Assembly: GCA_964508085.1 (NCBI GenBank) | Contig: CAZDTI010000083.1 | Coordinates: forward strand, 1-24,532 | Direction: 5' to 3' | Length of the DNA: 24,532 nucleotides | DNA from: CALGLS01 sp964508085 | GTDB lineage: Bacteria; Bacteroidota; Bacteroidia; Chitinophagales; Saprospiraceae | In this document: positions 1 to 8,900 of the stretch, in pieces | How positions within the stretch are numbered: position 1 is the stretch's first letter | How the letters are laid out: every line of letters starts with the position of its first letter | The notes under the pieces: model-generated | Told to the model about the DNA's origin: nothing | Database searches by the model: none | What the model saw: only the letters and a program-made list of their open reading frames with translations | Translations under genes and position numbers: made by a program

Positions 1-33
1 AATAACATTGTACCAACGCTCAAACAATATCTA

Positions 34-1521
34 ATGAAAAAAATTACTGTACTTCTAATCTTTAGTGTGATTCTATTTGGTTGTAACTCCACATCCAAAT
101 TAAAGCGTTCTGCAAGTTCAAATCCTGTATTGCAATCGATGGATGCAAATGCGGCACAATTTCTAAAAGACAAAAGAATTAATTCGGTTTCTATCGGTAT
201 CTATAAAGATGGGAAAACATATACTCGTCATTATGGTGAATTGGATAGAGGAAAAGGAAATACACCTACTGATGAAACCTTGTATGAGATTGCTTCCGTT
301 ACCAAAACATTAACAGGAATGTTAGTAGCTCAGGCAGTCTTAGATGAAAAATTAGATCTAGAAGCAGACATCCGAACTTATCTAAAAGCAGACTACCCGA
401 ATTTAGATTTTAAAGATAAACCCGTAAAGATTAAACACCTTCTTACACATACTAGTGGTCTGCCTACCAACATTCCAGGAATAGCAGAATTGTATGCACA
501 AGATAGTGAAGAGGCTTTTTTTAGTGCTGCTAAATTAGATGCGACGTATTTTAAAACTAATTTTTTTGAAGACTTAAATAAAATGACTGTTGCTACAGAG
601 CCTGGAAGCAAGATTGAGTATAACAATATAGCTCCGGATATAATCGCGCACATTTTAGAAAACGTATATGGTACTACTTATGATCAATTGTTGGAGAAGT
701 ATATTTTCGCTAAAGCCGGAATGACCAATACAAAAATTAATTTAAATTCAGAGGAACAGCAAAGGCTTGCCAATGGTTATAGCGCAGAAGGATCATTAAT
801 GCCGACTTTCAATGGACATTTGTGGGGCGCAGCGGGCAGATTAAAATCAACTAGTGCTGATTTAACGAAGTACATGAAGTTTTTATTAGAAAGTAAGGAC
901 GCTGTAATAGCAGAGTCTCGTCGTAAAATTAATCAAGAATCTGAGGACTGGTGGAGAGGTTATTATTGGTCTATTGGCGATATTGGGGAAGCGACAGAGT
1001 TCAGACACAATGGAACTGCTTATGGTACAAAAAACTGGATGATGTTTTATCCGGAATACAACTTAGGAATATCTGTAATAACGAATGTCAGTTTTTGGGA
1101 AGCTGGTAGTGCTGTTTTTAACACCGTTCAAGCATTAGTGGATGACTTAAAACCTTTTGGTAAAAAATCAATTGGCAGAGCTATTTCGCAAAAAGCTACA
1201 GCGAATATAGAGGAAGCCATTCTTTACTACCACCAATTGAAAAAAGAACAACCAGAGCAGTTTAACTTTTCTGATGAAAATGAATTGAATGCTTTGGGTT
1301 ATCAATTAATGGGACAAGATAAACTGCAAGAGGCGATAAAAGTATTCAAGCTTTTGGTTGCGGAATTCCCAGACCGTTCCAATCCCTATGACAGTTTGGG
1401 AGAGGCTTATTTTAATGTTAAAGAATTTGAATTGTCATTAAAAAACTATCAAAAATCTCTGGATCTAGATAAGGAAAATACAAATGCTGAGGAGATGATA
1501 GAGAAGATAAAAAAGTTGTAG
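34..1521 (+). CDS. Lipoprotein serine hydrolase (beta-lactamase / class C PBP fold) with C-terminal TPRs
   Basis: A 495-residue protein with a lipoprotein signal: a hydrophobic stretch at residues 4-16, then lipobox L-F-G-C with Cys17. No K/D/E-type surface-export signal follows the Cys, so a periplasm-facing lipoprotein is the simplest guess. The catalytic domain spans about residues 45-370. It has the SxxK box S88-V-T-K91 (nucleophile Ser, general-base Lys), LLTHTSGL at 136-143, a YxN-type box Y196-N-N198 and H325-N-G327 in place of KTG. This set is typical of the beta-lactamase family Pfam group, which includes esterases, D-aminopeptidases and PBP-like proteins; the substrate cannot be told. 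Residues about 412-490 form one or two TPRs (ALGYQLMGQDKLQEAIKVF and PYDSLGEAYFNVKEFELSL). Serine hydrolases with such TPR tails are common in Bacteroidota. The start at 34 gives a complete signal peptide. The gene converges on the cluster to its right and need not share its function. Confident in the family, not in the substrate. Confidence 0.9.
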   Translation: MKKITVLLIFSVILFGCNSTSKLKRSASSNPVLQSMDANAAQFLKDKRINSVSIGIYKDGKTYTRHYGELDRGKGNTPTDETLYEIASVTKTLTGMLVAQAVLDEKLDLEADIRTYLKADYPNLDFKDKPVKIKHLLTHTSGLPTNIPGIAELYAQDSEEAFFSAAKLDATYFKTNFFEDLNKMTVATEPGSKIEYNNIAPDIIAHILENVYGTTYDQLLEKYIFAKAGMTNTKINLNSEEQQRLANGYSAEGSLMPTFNGHLWGAAGRLKSTSADLTKYMKFLLESKDAVIAESRRKINQESEDWWRGYYWSIGDIGEATEFRHNGTAYGTKNWMMFYPEYNLGISVITNVSFWEAGSAVFNTVQALVDDLKPFGKKSIGRAISQKATANIEEAILYYHQLKKEQPEQFNFSDENELNALGYQLMGQDKLQEAIKVFKLLVAEFPDRSNPYDSLGEAYFNVKEFELSLKNYQKSLDLDKENTNAEEMIEKIKKL

Positions 1522-1543
1522 ACTAATGATTATAGATTGAATA

Positions 1544-1581
1544 TACCCAAAGCGAAATGTTTAACCATTCCGTTTTGGGTA
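1544..1581. terminator. Hairpin between convergent genes, possible terminator
   Basis: TACCCAAAGCG (1544-1554) pairs with CGTTTTGGGTA (1571-1581). The stem is 11 bp with one G-U wobble in the plus-strand RNA (an A-C mismatch in the minus-strand RNA), and the loop is 16 bases. It lies 22 bases after the stop of the plus-strand hydrolase and 11 bases beyond the stop of the minus-strand OmpA gene, where a shared terminator would be expected. No long U-tract follows on either strand, so it may act weakly, protect mRNA ends, or be incidental. Confidence 0.5.
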
Positions 1582-1592
1582 AGAAATATCTC

Positions 1593-4346
1593 CTATCTTC
1601 TCCCTCCTACTCCAACACCTGCTTCATCAAAAGTCAAAATTCGAATCTCCGTCCGGCGATTCCATTGGTGCTCTTGCTCGGTACAAACTGTCCCATCTGC
1701 ACAACGGTTTCTCAACCGACTTTCGCCAAATCCTTGTGCCATAATTCGCTGAGCTGCAATACCACGAGATATCAAATACTTACGAGCGGACTCTGCTCTA
1801 TTCTGTGAAAGTGTATTGTTGTATATGTTAGTTCCTCGCGCATCGGTGTGCGATTCCATCGAAATCGTCATACTTGGATAACGTTGCATTAATTGCAGCA
1901 CGTGTTCCAAATCAATGCTGGCATCAGAACGAATATTAAACTTGTCAAAGTCATAATAGACATCATCCAAGGTAATTAATTGTCCTTCATGGATACGTGC
2001 ATTTGGATCCCCATTTAGGTGGCGATTCAAATGCATGCCGTTCAATTGTGAGGCAGGAACGTAAGTGGTTACCGGTTGGACAGAAGTCACGGGTTGGTAA
2101 GTAACAACTGTTTCGTAGGTCACTACGGGGACCATCACTTGCTGAGCTGGTGGCGTATAGCTCGGTTGCGTTGGATAAGTATACGATGGATTTGCTGGAG
2201 CTGGATTTGAAATAGGTTCTGGAGCAGAAGTTACGGCCTGTATACTTCGAGCTGATAATTCCAACAATGCTTCTACAGGTTCTCCTCCATTACAATCCAT
2301 TTCTAAAGTACTTACAAATTCGTAATCGTCATCAAAGCCAGATTTGGAAGCGCTCAGTCGATATTCACAGCCGCAGCGCACACAAAATTCAAAAGCACCA
2401 TCTTCTTCCGTTGTAATTACCGTTTCTTCCAAAGTACATTTGTCTAACATTTTTACTTTTGCACCCGGCATTGGCATTTTATATTTTTTATTGGTCACTA
2501 GGCCATCCAAAACGGCGCAACTTTGCTTCTTCATTGGGATGCAATATTCTTCCACTTCCCAGAGTTCTTCAGCGCTTACGGCCATATTGACCGGAAGGAA
2601 ACCATACTTCTCTACCCTGATATCATAGATTTGATTTCGTTTGACTTTCTCATATTTAAAATTTCCTTCTCCATTTGTTCTAAAGTCTTTTTGTACTTTT
2701 TCAATTGTTTCTTTTTTCGTTTGGCTGAGGCCCAATACGTATTCATTTTTGTCTTCATCAACTGGCTTTAGAGTTAGAATCATTTCGTTATTTTCTTCGC
2801 TACCGTAAGAGCCGCCACCATTCCGTGCAGTCATTGTTACATGAGCTTTTCCGATACGATCATCAGTGCCTTCTTCGTAGACACATATTTGACGGGTAAC
2901 CGTGGCCATTTCGTCAGCTACGGCGACTTCGTTATTACTGGTCTTCCAAGCATAAATGTCGTCTTTCCCAGAACCACCCCTTCGAGAGGAAGAGAGATAA
3001 CCCATGTTTTGTTCTTTATTAATGTAAAAACCGAAATCGTCTTTTTTAGAGTTGAAAGGCTTGCCCATATTCTCTCTATGAATCCAGGAAGTCTCATCCC
3101 TTTCGTTCGCTTTTGTTGCTTTGTAAATGTCTAAGCCACCAATTCCAGCGTGACCATTGGAAGAGTAATAAAGGTTTTCGTCTTCTCCTACAAAAGGAAA
3201 AATTTCATTCCCGGAGCTGTTTACTGTTGGCCCCAGGTTAAGCGGTTTTGACCACATACCTCCTTGATCCTCAGAAACATAGATGTCCATTCCGCCATAA
3301 CCATCTGGTCGGTTAGAAGAAAAATAAACACGACGACCATCGGCACTTAGGGTTGGGTGGCAGGTAGAATAATTGTTACTATTGAATGGAAGCTCTTCTA
3401 TGTCGGCCCAATATTCATCACTTTTATTAGCACTGTATACCTTCAAGTCAATCATACCATCTCTACTTTTTCCGGCAGTATTATTTCGGGTGAAAACCAT
3501 GACAGAATTCCCTTGGTTGAAAGAAGCAGTTCCATCGTGAAAACGGCCATTCACCTCTCCAAGGAAAGGAGCAGGTTTAGAAAAGTTTCCATCTTTGTCC
3601 ATTTCTGAATAGAACAAATCGGTGAAATTATCATTGGTCCATTTGTCTTTTTCATCCACCCATTTATCACGTCCTCTGGTAGAAGTAAAAACCACTCCAT
3701 TCTCATATGGAATTGGTGAAAAATCAAGGTGTCGGGTGTTCAGTTCTTTTACGTTATTAATCGTTACCTCCGGGTAAAAAGGAATAGCAGATTCATCACA
3801 ATTAACAATAAATGCACGATTTTTCAAATCTTTTCTACTCGCTACTTTTTTATACGCTTTAAACCATCTAATAGCATCTTCACATTTTCCGTTACTTTGC
3901 AAAACTTGGGCATAATGCAAAAGGTGTTTCGCTGTTTTTGTATTACGTACAAACTTTGCATACCAAAATTCTGCATTCTCCGTTTCGTGATTCAAGCGGT
4001 GGCTATTTGCAATTCTAGCCAATACTTTTTCCGATCTCCGTTCTCTAGGGGACAAAGATTGATAAGCACGACTTGAAGCATCGAAACCTAAATCTCGATA
4101 TAATTTGTCAGCCCTCTTCTTCTCTTTTGTTCCCTCCGGCTTTATACGTCGATCGGAATTTTCGAGCCCCATGATTTCTCCATTTCGCAAGATGGACGGA
4201 TCTAAAATAGTATCATTCTGGACCGTTGTACTTTTTCGAATCGGGACATTACTGGCCGTAACCTCTCCTCCTTCCCGCTGTTGCGCAATGACGGAAGTAG
4301 AAAAAGCAAAACAAAGTATGGTGAAGAAAACGGAAATATTTTTCAT
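1593..4346 (-). CDS. PorE-like multidomain OmpA-family protein (TPR-like / beta-propeller / CRD-like / OmpA_C)
   Basis: A 917-residue exported protein. The signal peptide is residues 1-21, with likely cleavage VIA|Q. Residues about 77-170 are helical and TPR-like. Residues about 205-467 hold PD40/WD40-type blades, with the repeated pattern SSNRPDGYGGMDIYVS (343-358), SSNGHAGIGGLDIYKA (395-410) and SSSRRGGSGKDDIYAW (452-467). Carboxypeptidase-regulatory-like beta domains follow (about 485-600 and 610-690), then a Pro/Thr/Val/Tyr/Gln-rich linker (about 705-768). The OmpA_C domain covers about 790-905. It has SHTDARG with Asp835 and NRRTE with Arg897/Arg898, the usual diaminopimelate-binding Asp and Arg. 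This domain order is that of PorE, the T9SS-associated protein of Porphyromonas. It lies 158 bases downstream of the PorP/SprF-like gene on the same strand, so co-transcription is likely. I infer that it links an outer-membrane PorP-type complex to peptidoglycan. Many such paralogues exist per genome, so it need not be the core PorE. Confidence 0.85.
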   Translation of the reverse strand: MKNISVFFTILCFAFSTSVIAQQREGGEVTASNVPIRKSTTVQNDTILDPSILRNGEIMGLENSDRRIKPEGTKEKKRADKLYRDLGFDASSRAYQSLSPRERRSEKVLARIANSHRLNHETENAEFWYAKFVRNTKTAKHLLHYAQVLQSNGKCEDAIRWFKAYKKVASRKDLKNRAFIVNCDESAIPFYPEVTINNVKELNTRHLDFSPIPYENGVVFTSTRGRDKWVDEKDKWTNDNFTDLFYSEMDKDGNFSKPAPFLGEVNGRFHDGTASFNQGNSVMVFTRNNTAGKSRDGMIDLKVYSANKSDEYWADIEELPFNSNNYSTCHPTLSADGRRVYFSSNRPDGYGGMDIYVSEDQGGMWSKPLNLGPTVNSSGNEIFPFVGEDENLYYSSNGHAGIGGLDIYKATKANERDETSWIHRENMGKPFNSKKDDFGFYINKEQNMGYLSSSRRGGSGKDDIYAWKTSNNEVAVADEMATVTRQICVYEEGTDDRIGKAHVTMTARNGGGSYGSEENNEMILTLKPVDEDKNEYVLGLSQTKKETIEKVQKDFRTNGEGNFKYEKVKRNQIYDIRVEKYGFLPVNMAVSAEELWEVEEYCIPMKKQSCAVLDGLVTNKKYKMPMPGAKVKMLDKCTLEETVITTEEDGAFEFCVRCGCEYRLSASKSGFDDDYEFVSTLEMDCNGGEPVEALLELSARSIQAVTSAPEPISNPAPANPSYTYPTQPSYTPPAQQVMVPVVTYETVVTYQPVTSVQPVTTYVPASQLNGMHLNRHLNGDPNARIHEGQLITLDDVYYDFDKFNIRSDASIDLEHVLQLMQRYPSMTISMESHTDARGTNIYNNTLSQNRAESARKYLISRGIAAQRIMAQGFGESRLRNRCADGTVCTEQEHQWNRRTEIRILTFDEAGVGVGGRR

Positions 4347-4351
4347 GTTTA

Positions 4352-4429
4352 TTAGTTTAAATTTCTTTGGTATTTTATTTTTCGATAGTTGACTTTTGGG
4401 TACGGTTTTTCGTCACGTTCATACTTCAT
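4352..4429 (-). CDS. Possible 25-residue basic ORF between the PorP-like and OmpA genes (doubtful)
   Basis: The ATG at 4427-4429 opens a 25-codon frame that ends at TAA 4352-4354, five bases before the OmpA start codon. The peptide is very basic and polar (it begins MKYERDEKPYPK; six Lys and three Arg in total). AAAGG lies seven bases before the ATG, which is unusual because the neighbouring genes have only A/T-rich leaders. The frame is the same as that of the PorP-like gene, and no stop occurs in the 50 codons between that gene's TAG (4505-4507) and this TAA. It may be a short regulatory or leader ORF, a decayed C-terminal tail, or chance. Nothing recognisable. Confidence 0.2.
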   Translation of the reverse strand: MKYERDEKPYPKVNYRKIKYQRNLN

Positions 4430-4460
4430 TCTATGACCTTTATACCATCGAATGACCTTT
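4427..4460. repeat. Imperfect 15-bp direct repeat in the spacer upstream of the OmpA gene
   Basis: CATTCTATGACCTTT (4427-4441) and CATCGAATGACCTTT (4446-4460) match at 12 of 15 positions, including nine identical bases in a row (ATGACCTTT). They start 19 bases apart, about two helical turns. On the minus strand each copy reads AAAGGTCAT followed by three bases and ATG. It could be a protein-binding site for the downstream OmpA gene or a small duplication; there is no direct evidence for either. Confidence 0.35.
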
Positions 4461-4504
4461 TCATCATTTGTTGAATTTGCTAAATTCAATATCGCTTGTC
4501 CCTT

Positions 4505-5425
4505 CTAAAAATATCGAATATTTCGCAACCGACTCCCCGATCTCATATGGCAATATTGCACCATCACCTCAAAACTTCCCGGCGAATAATTATTCAACTC
4601 TGATAAGGTTATATCTACGGCTAAAGCGACTTTTAGTTGTTGATTTAGTTGATATTGTACAATCGCATCGAAAGAATCACCCAGTCTGTAACTGGCACCA
4701 ACCCACAACGTTTTCATAAAAACAAAACTGGCGTTTAAATCCATTTCAAATGGCGAATTCGGATTCATCGTTACCAAAGCAGAAGGCTGAAAAGAGATGT
4801 TTTTGTTAATCCGTGTCACCAATCCCCCCATCAGGTAATAACTCCGTAAAGCGTTGATCCCCACGTAATCCGCTGCTTCATCATCATAAATAGAAGTCTT
4901 CAATACACGCGGTACCGAGAAGCCAACATAAAAAGAGGGATCCGCATAATAAGCACCCAGACCAAAATTCGGATTCATTTTCGAGTCCGGTAACTCCTCA
5001 AAAGAAGAGTCATTTTGATCAAGAGGATCGGCCAATGACCAATCAATTCGACCAAAATCCAATTGTCCTTGTACACCAATACTCAAAGTCGCTTCGTCGC
5101 TAACTTTCATTCTATAGGCATAGGACAAATCGACATAAGTGGTATTCACAATCCCAATTTTATCGGTCACTACAGACAAACCTACACCACAACGATTCTT
5201 AAAAAATGGTGTATGTCCCGCAAACGTGTAGGTTTGTGGTGCTCCCGTAATACCCGTCCATTGGTTCCGATAATGTCCCGAAAAAGTCAGGACTTCCTTC
5301 CCCCCTGCATACGCCGGATTAATGCTCAACCGGTTAAACATAAACATAGAATAATGTGGATCATTCTGTGCTTCCAATTGGATTGCGAAACAAATGGTCG
5401 CGATTAAAAACAATAGTTTTTTCAT
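4505..5425 (-). CDS. PorP/SprF-family type IX secretion outer-membrane protein
   Basis: A 306-residue protein with a signal peptide at 1-19 (MKKLLFLIATICFAIQLEA). The mature N-terminus carries the family signature: QNDPHYSMFMFN (20-31), NPAYAGG (36-42), RNQW (53-56), GAPQT (61-65). The rest alternates short beta strands and turns, as in an outer-membrane beta-barrel of the PorP/SprF family. The length and the ending (SFEVMVQYC plus a short tail) fit the family. PorP is a T9SS component. SprF of Flavobacterium is encoded beside the giant adhesin SprB and is needed for its secretion. Here the gene follows a giant protein with a type B sorting domain and precedes a PorE-like OmpA gene. It is therefore probably the dedicated outer-membrane partner for that cargo rather than the general T9SS PorP (inference). 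The start ATG at 5423-5425 follows the A/T-rich leader AATAAATAAATT, the common Bacteroidota style. Confidence 0.93.
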   Translation of the reverse strand: MKKLLFLIATICFAIQLEAQNDPHYSMFMFNRLSINPAYAGGKEVLTFSGHYRNQWTGITGAPQTYTFAGHTPFFKNRCGVGLSVVTDKIGIVNTTYVDLSYAYRMKVSDEATLSIGVQGQLDFGRIDWSLADPLDQNDSSFEELPDSKMNPNFGLGAYYADPSFYVGFSVPRVLKTSIYDDEAADYVGINALRSYYLMGGLVTRINKNISFQPSALVTMNPNSPFEMDLNASFVFMKTLWVGASYRLGDSFDAIVQYQLNQQLKVALAVDITLSELNNYSPGSFEVMVQYCHMRSGSRLRNIRYF

Positions 5426-5450
5426 AATTTATTTATTTAAAAACATTTAA

Positions 5451-5528
5451 TTATCTAGTATTTTGTTGTTTCATAATTTTGTTAGCTCCTATTCCCGCTC
5501 CTGAAAGAGAACTTCTACGTGCAGCCAT
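5451..5528 (-). CDS. Possible 25-residue small ORF just upstream of the PorP/SprF-like gene
   Basis: The ATG at 5526-5528 opens a 25-codon frame ending at TAA 5451-5453, 25 bases before the PorP-like start codon. The peptide starts MAARRSSLSGAGIGANK and ends in QNTR. It is basic (net charge about +5) with a small Gly/Ala/Ser-rich core, and it has no signal peptide or membrane segment. Upstream is the A-rich TTTATCAAA, acceptable for a Bacteroidota start. Position and tight spacing favour a real small gene or leader peptide in the operon. Short length and lack of a known family argue for caution. Confidence 0.35.
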   Translation of the reverse strand: MAARRSSLSGAGIGANKIMKQQNTR

Positions 5529-5679
5529 TTTGATAAAGATTAATTTCCGTTATGAAACATTGAAATTACCCCTTCTCATTCTCCAATGACCTCAACCCCA
5601 TCAAGTGAACTCTCCAACAATCTATTATCTCGTCCACCATCCAAGGGAACCAATCCTCAATTATTAATTCTAAATTTTC
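5529..5679. other. Spacer between the giant gene's tail repeats and the small ORF
   Basis: No convincing gene here. The longest minus-strand frame from an ATG (5640 to 5566, 24 codons) has no recognisable content. I found no clear TTG / TAnnTTTG Bacteroidota promoter and no strong hairpin. The whole gap between the giant gene and the PorP-like gene (5426-5723) is 298 bases, long enough for a separate promoter for the porP-like/OmpA pair that I cannot point to. Confidence 0.5.
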
Positions 5680-5721
5680 CTTAATCCTTAATCCTTAATC
5701 CTTAATCCTTAATCCTTAATC
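5680..5721. repeat. Six perfect tandem copies of a 7-bp unit (CTTAATC)
   Basis: Six head-to-tail CTTAATC units, which read GATTAAG on the coding strand, fill 42 bases without a mismatch. They end two bases before the stop codon of the giant gene (TAG, 5724-5726), so they lie in its 3' untranslated region. Each unit keeps a TAA in one of the three minus-strand frames. A perfect array of this kind can change copy number by slippage. Confidence 0.95.
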
Positions 5722-5723
5722 CC

Positions 5724-5990
5724 CTATCGAATAATCGTAAAGAATCCTTGCAATGGCTCCGCGTCTTCCTCCAATTGAATGATATAGAAATACGTCCCAG
5801 CCGGCAATAAATCCCCGCGATAAGTTCCTCCCCAATCATTATTATATGGCCCTTCTGCAAATACCCGATCACCCCAACGGTTATAAATTCGAACCTTGTT
5901 ATTCGGATAATCAACCAAACAAGGCACCGTGAAGAAATCATTTGTGTTATCCCCATTTGGAGACATCATGTTAGGCACCCAACAATCACC
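5724..5990 (-). other. Gliding motility-associated C-terminal domain (CHU_C, T9SS type B sorting signal)
   Basis: The last 88 residues of the giant protein. Hallmarks in order: W-V-P-N, SPNGDNTNDFF, VRIYNRWGDRVF, NDWGG, GDLLPAGTYFY and the end GFFTIIR. This matches the type B C-terminal domain recognised by the type IX secretion system. In known systems such domains work with PorP/SprF-type partners, as encoded next door. The stop codon follows the final Arg directly. Confidence 0.93.
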
Positions 5991-8900
5991 AGTTACGGTA
6001 GTTCCAGCAATATTGAATCGTACTACCGCCGTATCACATTGATCCGGACAATTGATATTACAAAGCTCATAAACGAATTCATCTGCTCCGAAATAGTTGT
6101 TGTCTGGTTCGTAATTAAACATACCATCTTCAATTCCGTCAGTCAAAGTTCCATGAGCTGGAGGAGTTATCAAGTTGATTTCCCAATCTAAAATATCATC
6201 AAGGATATCATTACTCAAGAAGTTTTCATTGTAGACCGTATCGGTAAAGAAGATGTTGTATTCCTCGCTATTCGCCGTTGGAACTCCTTCCAAATAAACC
6301 GACATTGTATCAGAAGAATAGTTTTCACATGGTCCATCAGACAGTGTCCATACGAATACGTTTTCTCCAACATTCAAATCATCAACCAAACCAGTAGCTT
6401 CATAAGGATCAACAATAGTTGCACCTGTTGGTGAAGTCCAAAGTCCCGTTCCGAAACCAGGCTCGGTGGCGAAAATTTCCAAGGATACTTCTCCACAGCT
6501 GTAAACATCGTGTTCTAAAACATGCGCATTTAGCAATGGTGCTTCAAAGACGGTAATCGTCACATCATCCGCATCATAGCTTTCGCAAACACCTTGTGAC
6601 AAAGTCCAAATAAAGCTGTACGTATTGCCATCTTGTAAACCTGAAATACTAGTACTAGCATCTGTTGGATTATCAATAACGATTCCCAAGCTGGCTTGTA
6701 CTGGAGACTGCGTCCAAACACCAGTTGCAAAATCTGGAGCGGTCGCCGTCAATATAAAGTTGTCTTCTCCACAAGCGTTGAAATCAGCTCCAGCAAAAGC
6801 AACATCAGTTGGTAACAAGGATACGGTCACAATCGTCGTATCTACATCATAGTTTTCACAAGCTCCATTTGACAAGCTCCAAATGAACATATTTTCTCCT
6901 TCCTGTAAATTACTGACTTCAGAGTTTGCCAGGTCAGGATTCGCAATGGTACCACCTGTTGGTGAAGTCCAAAGTCCCGTTCCAAATGTTGGCGTTTCTC
7001 CATCTAAATTCACCACGGTGCTCGCACAGACAGAAATATCTATTCCGGCATTTGCTTCATTTGGCGGGATGGCATCTATTTGAACCATTGTGGTTTCTGA
7101 AGCGACAGCGCCACATTCGTCCACCGACATTATTACGTAGTATTCGCCATTATTCGCTGTCGTCGTAGCTGTTAAAGTCAATTCGGGATCTGTAGTTGTT
7201 CCCACCAAAGCATTTGTTCCTGCGTAGTACCATTCGAAAGTAACCACTGCCCCCGGAGGAGGATTCAATGGACTCGTTACGAAGAGTGAAACATCGCCGC
7301 CTTCACAATTTGCTCCCGAGTTGGAGATGGTTGGAGCCACCGGAGCTGTTTGTATATATACTGTTGTAGAATCGGAAATAACGGTTGCACAGCCATTTAA
7401 TTCCATTACTACGAAGTAACTACCAGCATCATTCAGACTTGCATTTATAATCGCAGGGTTCGGAATCGATGCGTTGAAACCGTTTGGCCCATACCATTCG
7501 TAAGTTGCTCCAACAACGATTGGTACATTCAACATTATCGTCTCGCCCTCACAAGCTGGAGTTGCCGGAGTAGTAGTGTTAGAAGTTTGCGGAGCAGCTA
7601 CCGATCCGAAGACGGAAACATTAGTTGCATTAGAAATGGAGGACGTACAACCATCTACTGTTACTTCAACAGTGTAGATTCCATCATCATTTCCACTCAC
7701 CCCATTTACAAAGAGAGTCGGTATATCTGTAGTGTCCAAAACAACCAAACCACTACCATCATCGAAGTACCAAACATAGGACACTGGTGTTCCAGTGTAC
7801 AGTGTACTATTCAATTCTAACAATTCTCCTTCACAAAGCACTTCTTCATTTACCGATAGGAATGGCGTAGCAGGTTCTCCATCTAAATCTATATTGATCG
7901 ACTGACTCGTGGCCATACAACCATTAGCTGTTACCAGATCTAAAACATAAGTTCCTTCAAACGTAGGATCAATGTTAGGTAAGTCTACTGAGAATGGTCC
8001 GTTTTGATTCGTTGTAGCTGTGTATACAAAGTTATTTGGTCCAGTCCAGGTATAAGTCACATCTCCTGAAACGGTAACCGTATTTGTTGCACTCAAGAGA
8101 ACACTGACACCTTCACAATAAGAACCTTCTCCTGTGATGGCAGAAATTTCTGGAGTAGATTGAATCATTACTTCTGTCATTGCAAAAGTTTCAGAAGCAC
8201 AACCGCCGGCATTAGTTACAACCAAGAAGTATTGGTGTAGACCTGGGTTCACATCTGTGAAAGTTGGATTCTGATCTGTTGAAATCAAACTAGCCCCAGG
8301 TGCGGAAGCAGTTGGATCGCCATCGTACCAAAAGTATTCTCCACCTAATATTTCTCCGGCGAATAATTCTATATCATCGCCATCACAGATCGTACCTGAG
8401 TTCGTCGCCGTTGCAATAGGCAATACATTAACATCAACTGGAACCAATGCCGACTCTTCAGAACTACAACCATCCACATCAACCATCGCATAGTATGGCG
8501 AAATCGCATTTGCGTCATCAGCCGCTAAAGTCAAGGTCTCTTCGTCCCCGACAATTACTCCATTGGCATTATACCAAGTGTAGGTTACTACTGAACCTGT
8601 ATAAGTTTGTAATAAATTTAAAGCCACCGTTTCATCTTCACAAATAGCATTCTCTCCAATTACAATCGGTTGAGCTGGCTGTGCTGTCAGGTTATTGACC
8701 ACGATACTTTCAGCAGCTGTACAACCGCTTACGGAAGTAACCACTAAAGTATAAGTACCATTATTGGCGGTAGTAATATTGCCAATAACTGGATTCATTG
8801 CATTGGATGTAAATCCATTTGGCCCAGTCCATTCATAAGTGTCTGTATTGTTAGCATTTGCTGATAAAGCCAATTCTCCGCCTTCACATAAACCAGCAGT

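Noticed and set aside
5529..5600. Weak promoter-like match (TTG then TAATTTCA) upstream of the small ORF and PorP-like gene
   Set aside because: Only part of the Bacteroidota TTG / TAnnTTTG pattern fits and the spacing is too short.
5566..5640. 24-codon minus-strand ORF in the spacer after the giant gene
   Set aside because: No leader signal, no recognisable content, and the frame arises just after the tandem repeats; probably chance.
5702..5956. 84-codon minus-strand ORF overlapping the 3' end of the giant gene
   Set aside because: It is a shifted frame over the sorting-domain coding region and ends inside the 7-bp repeat array.
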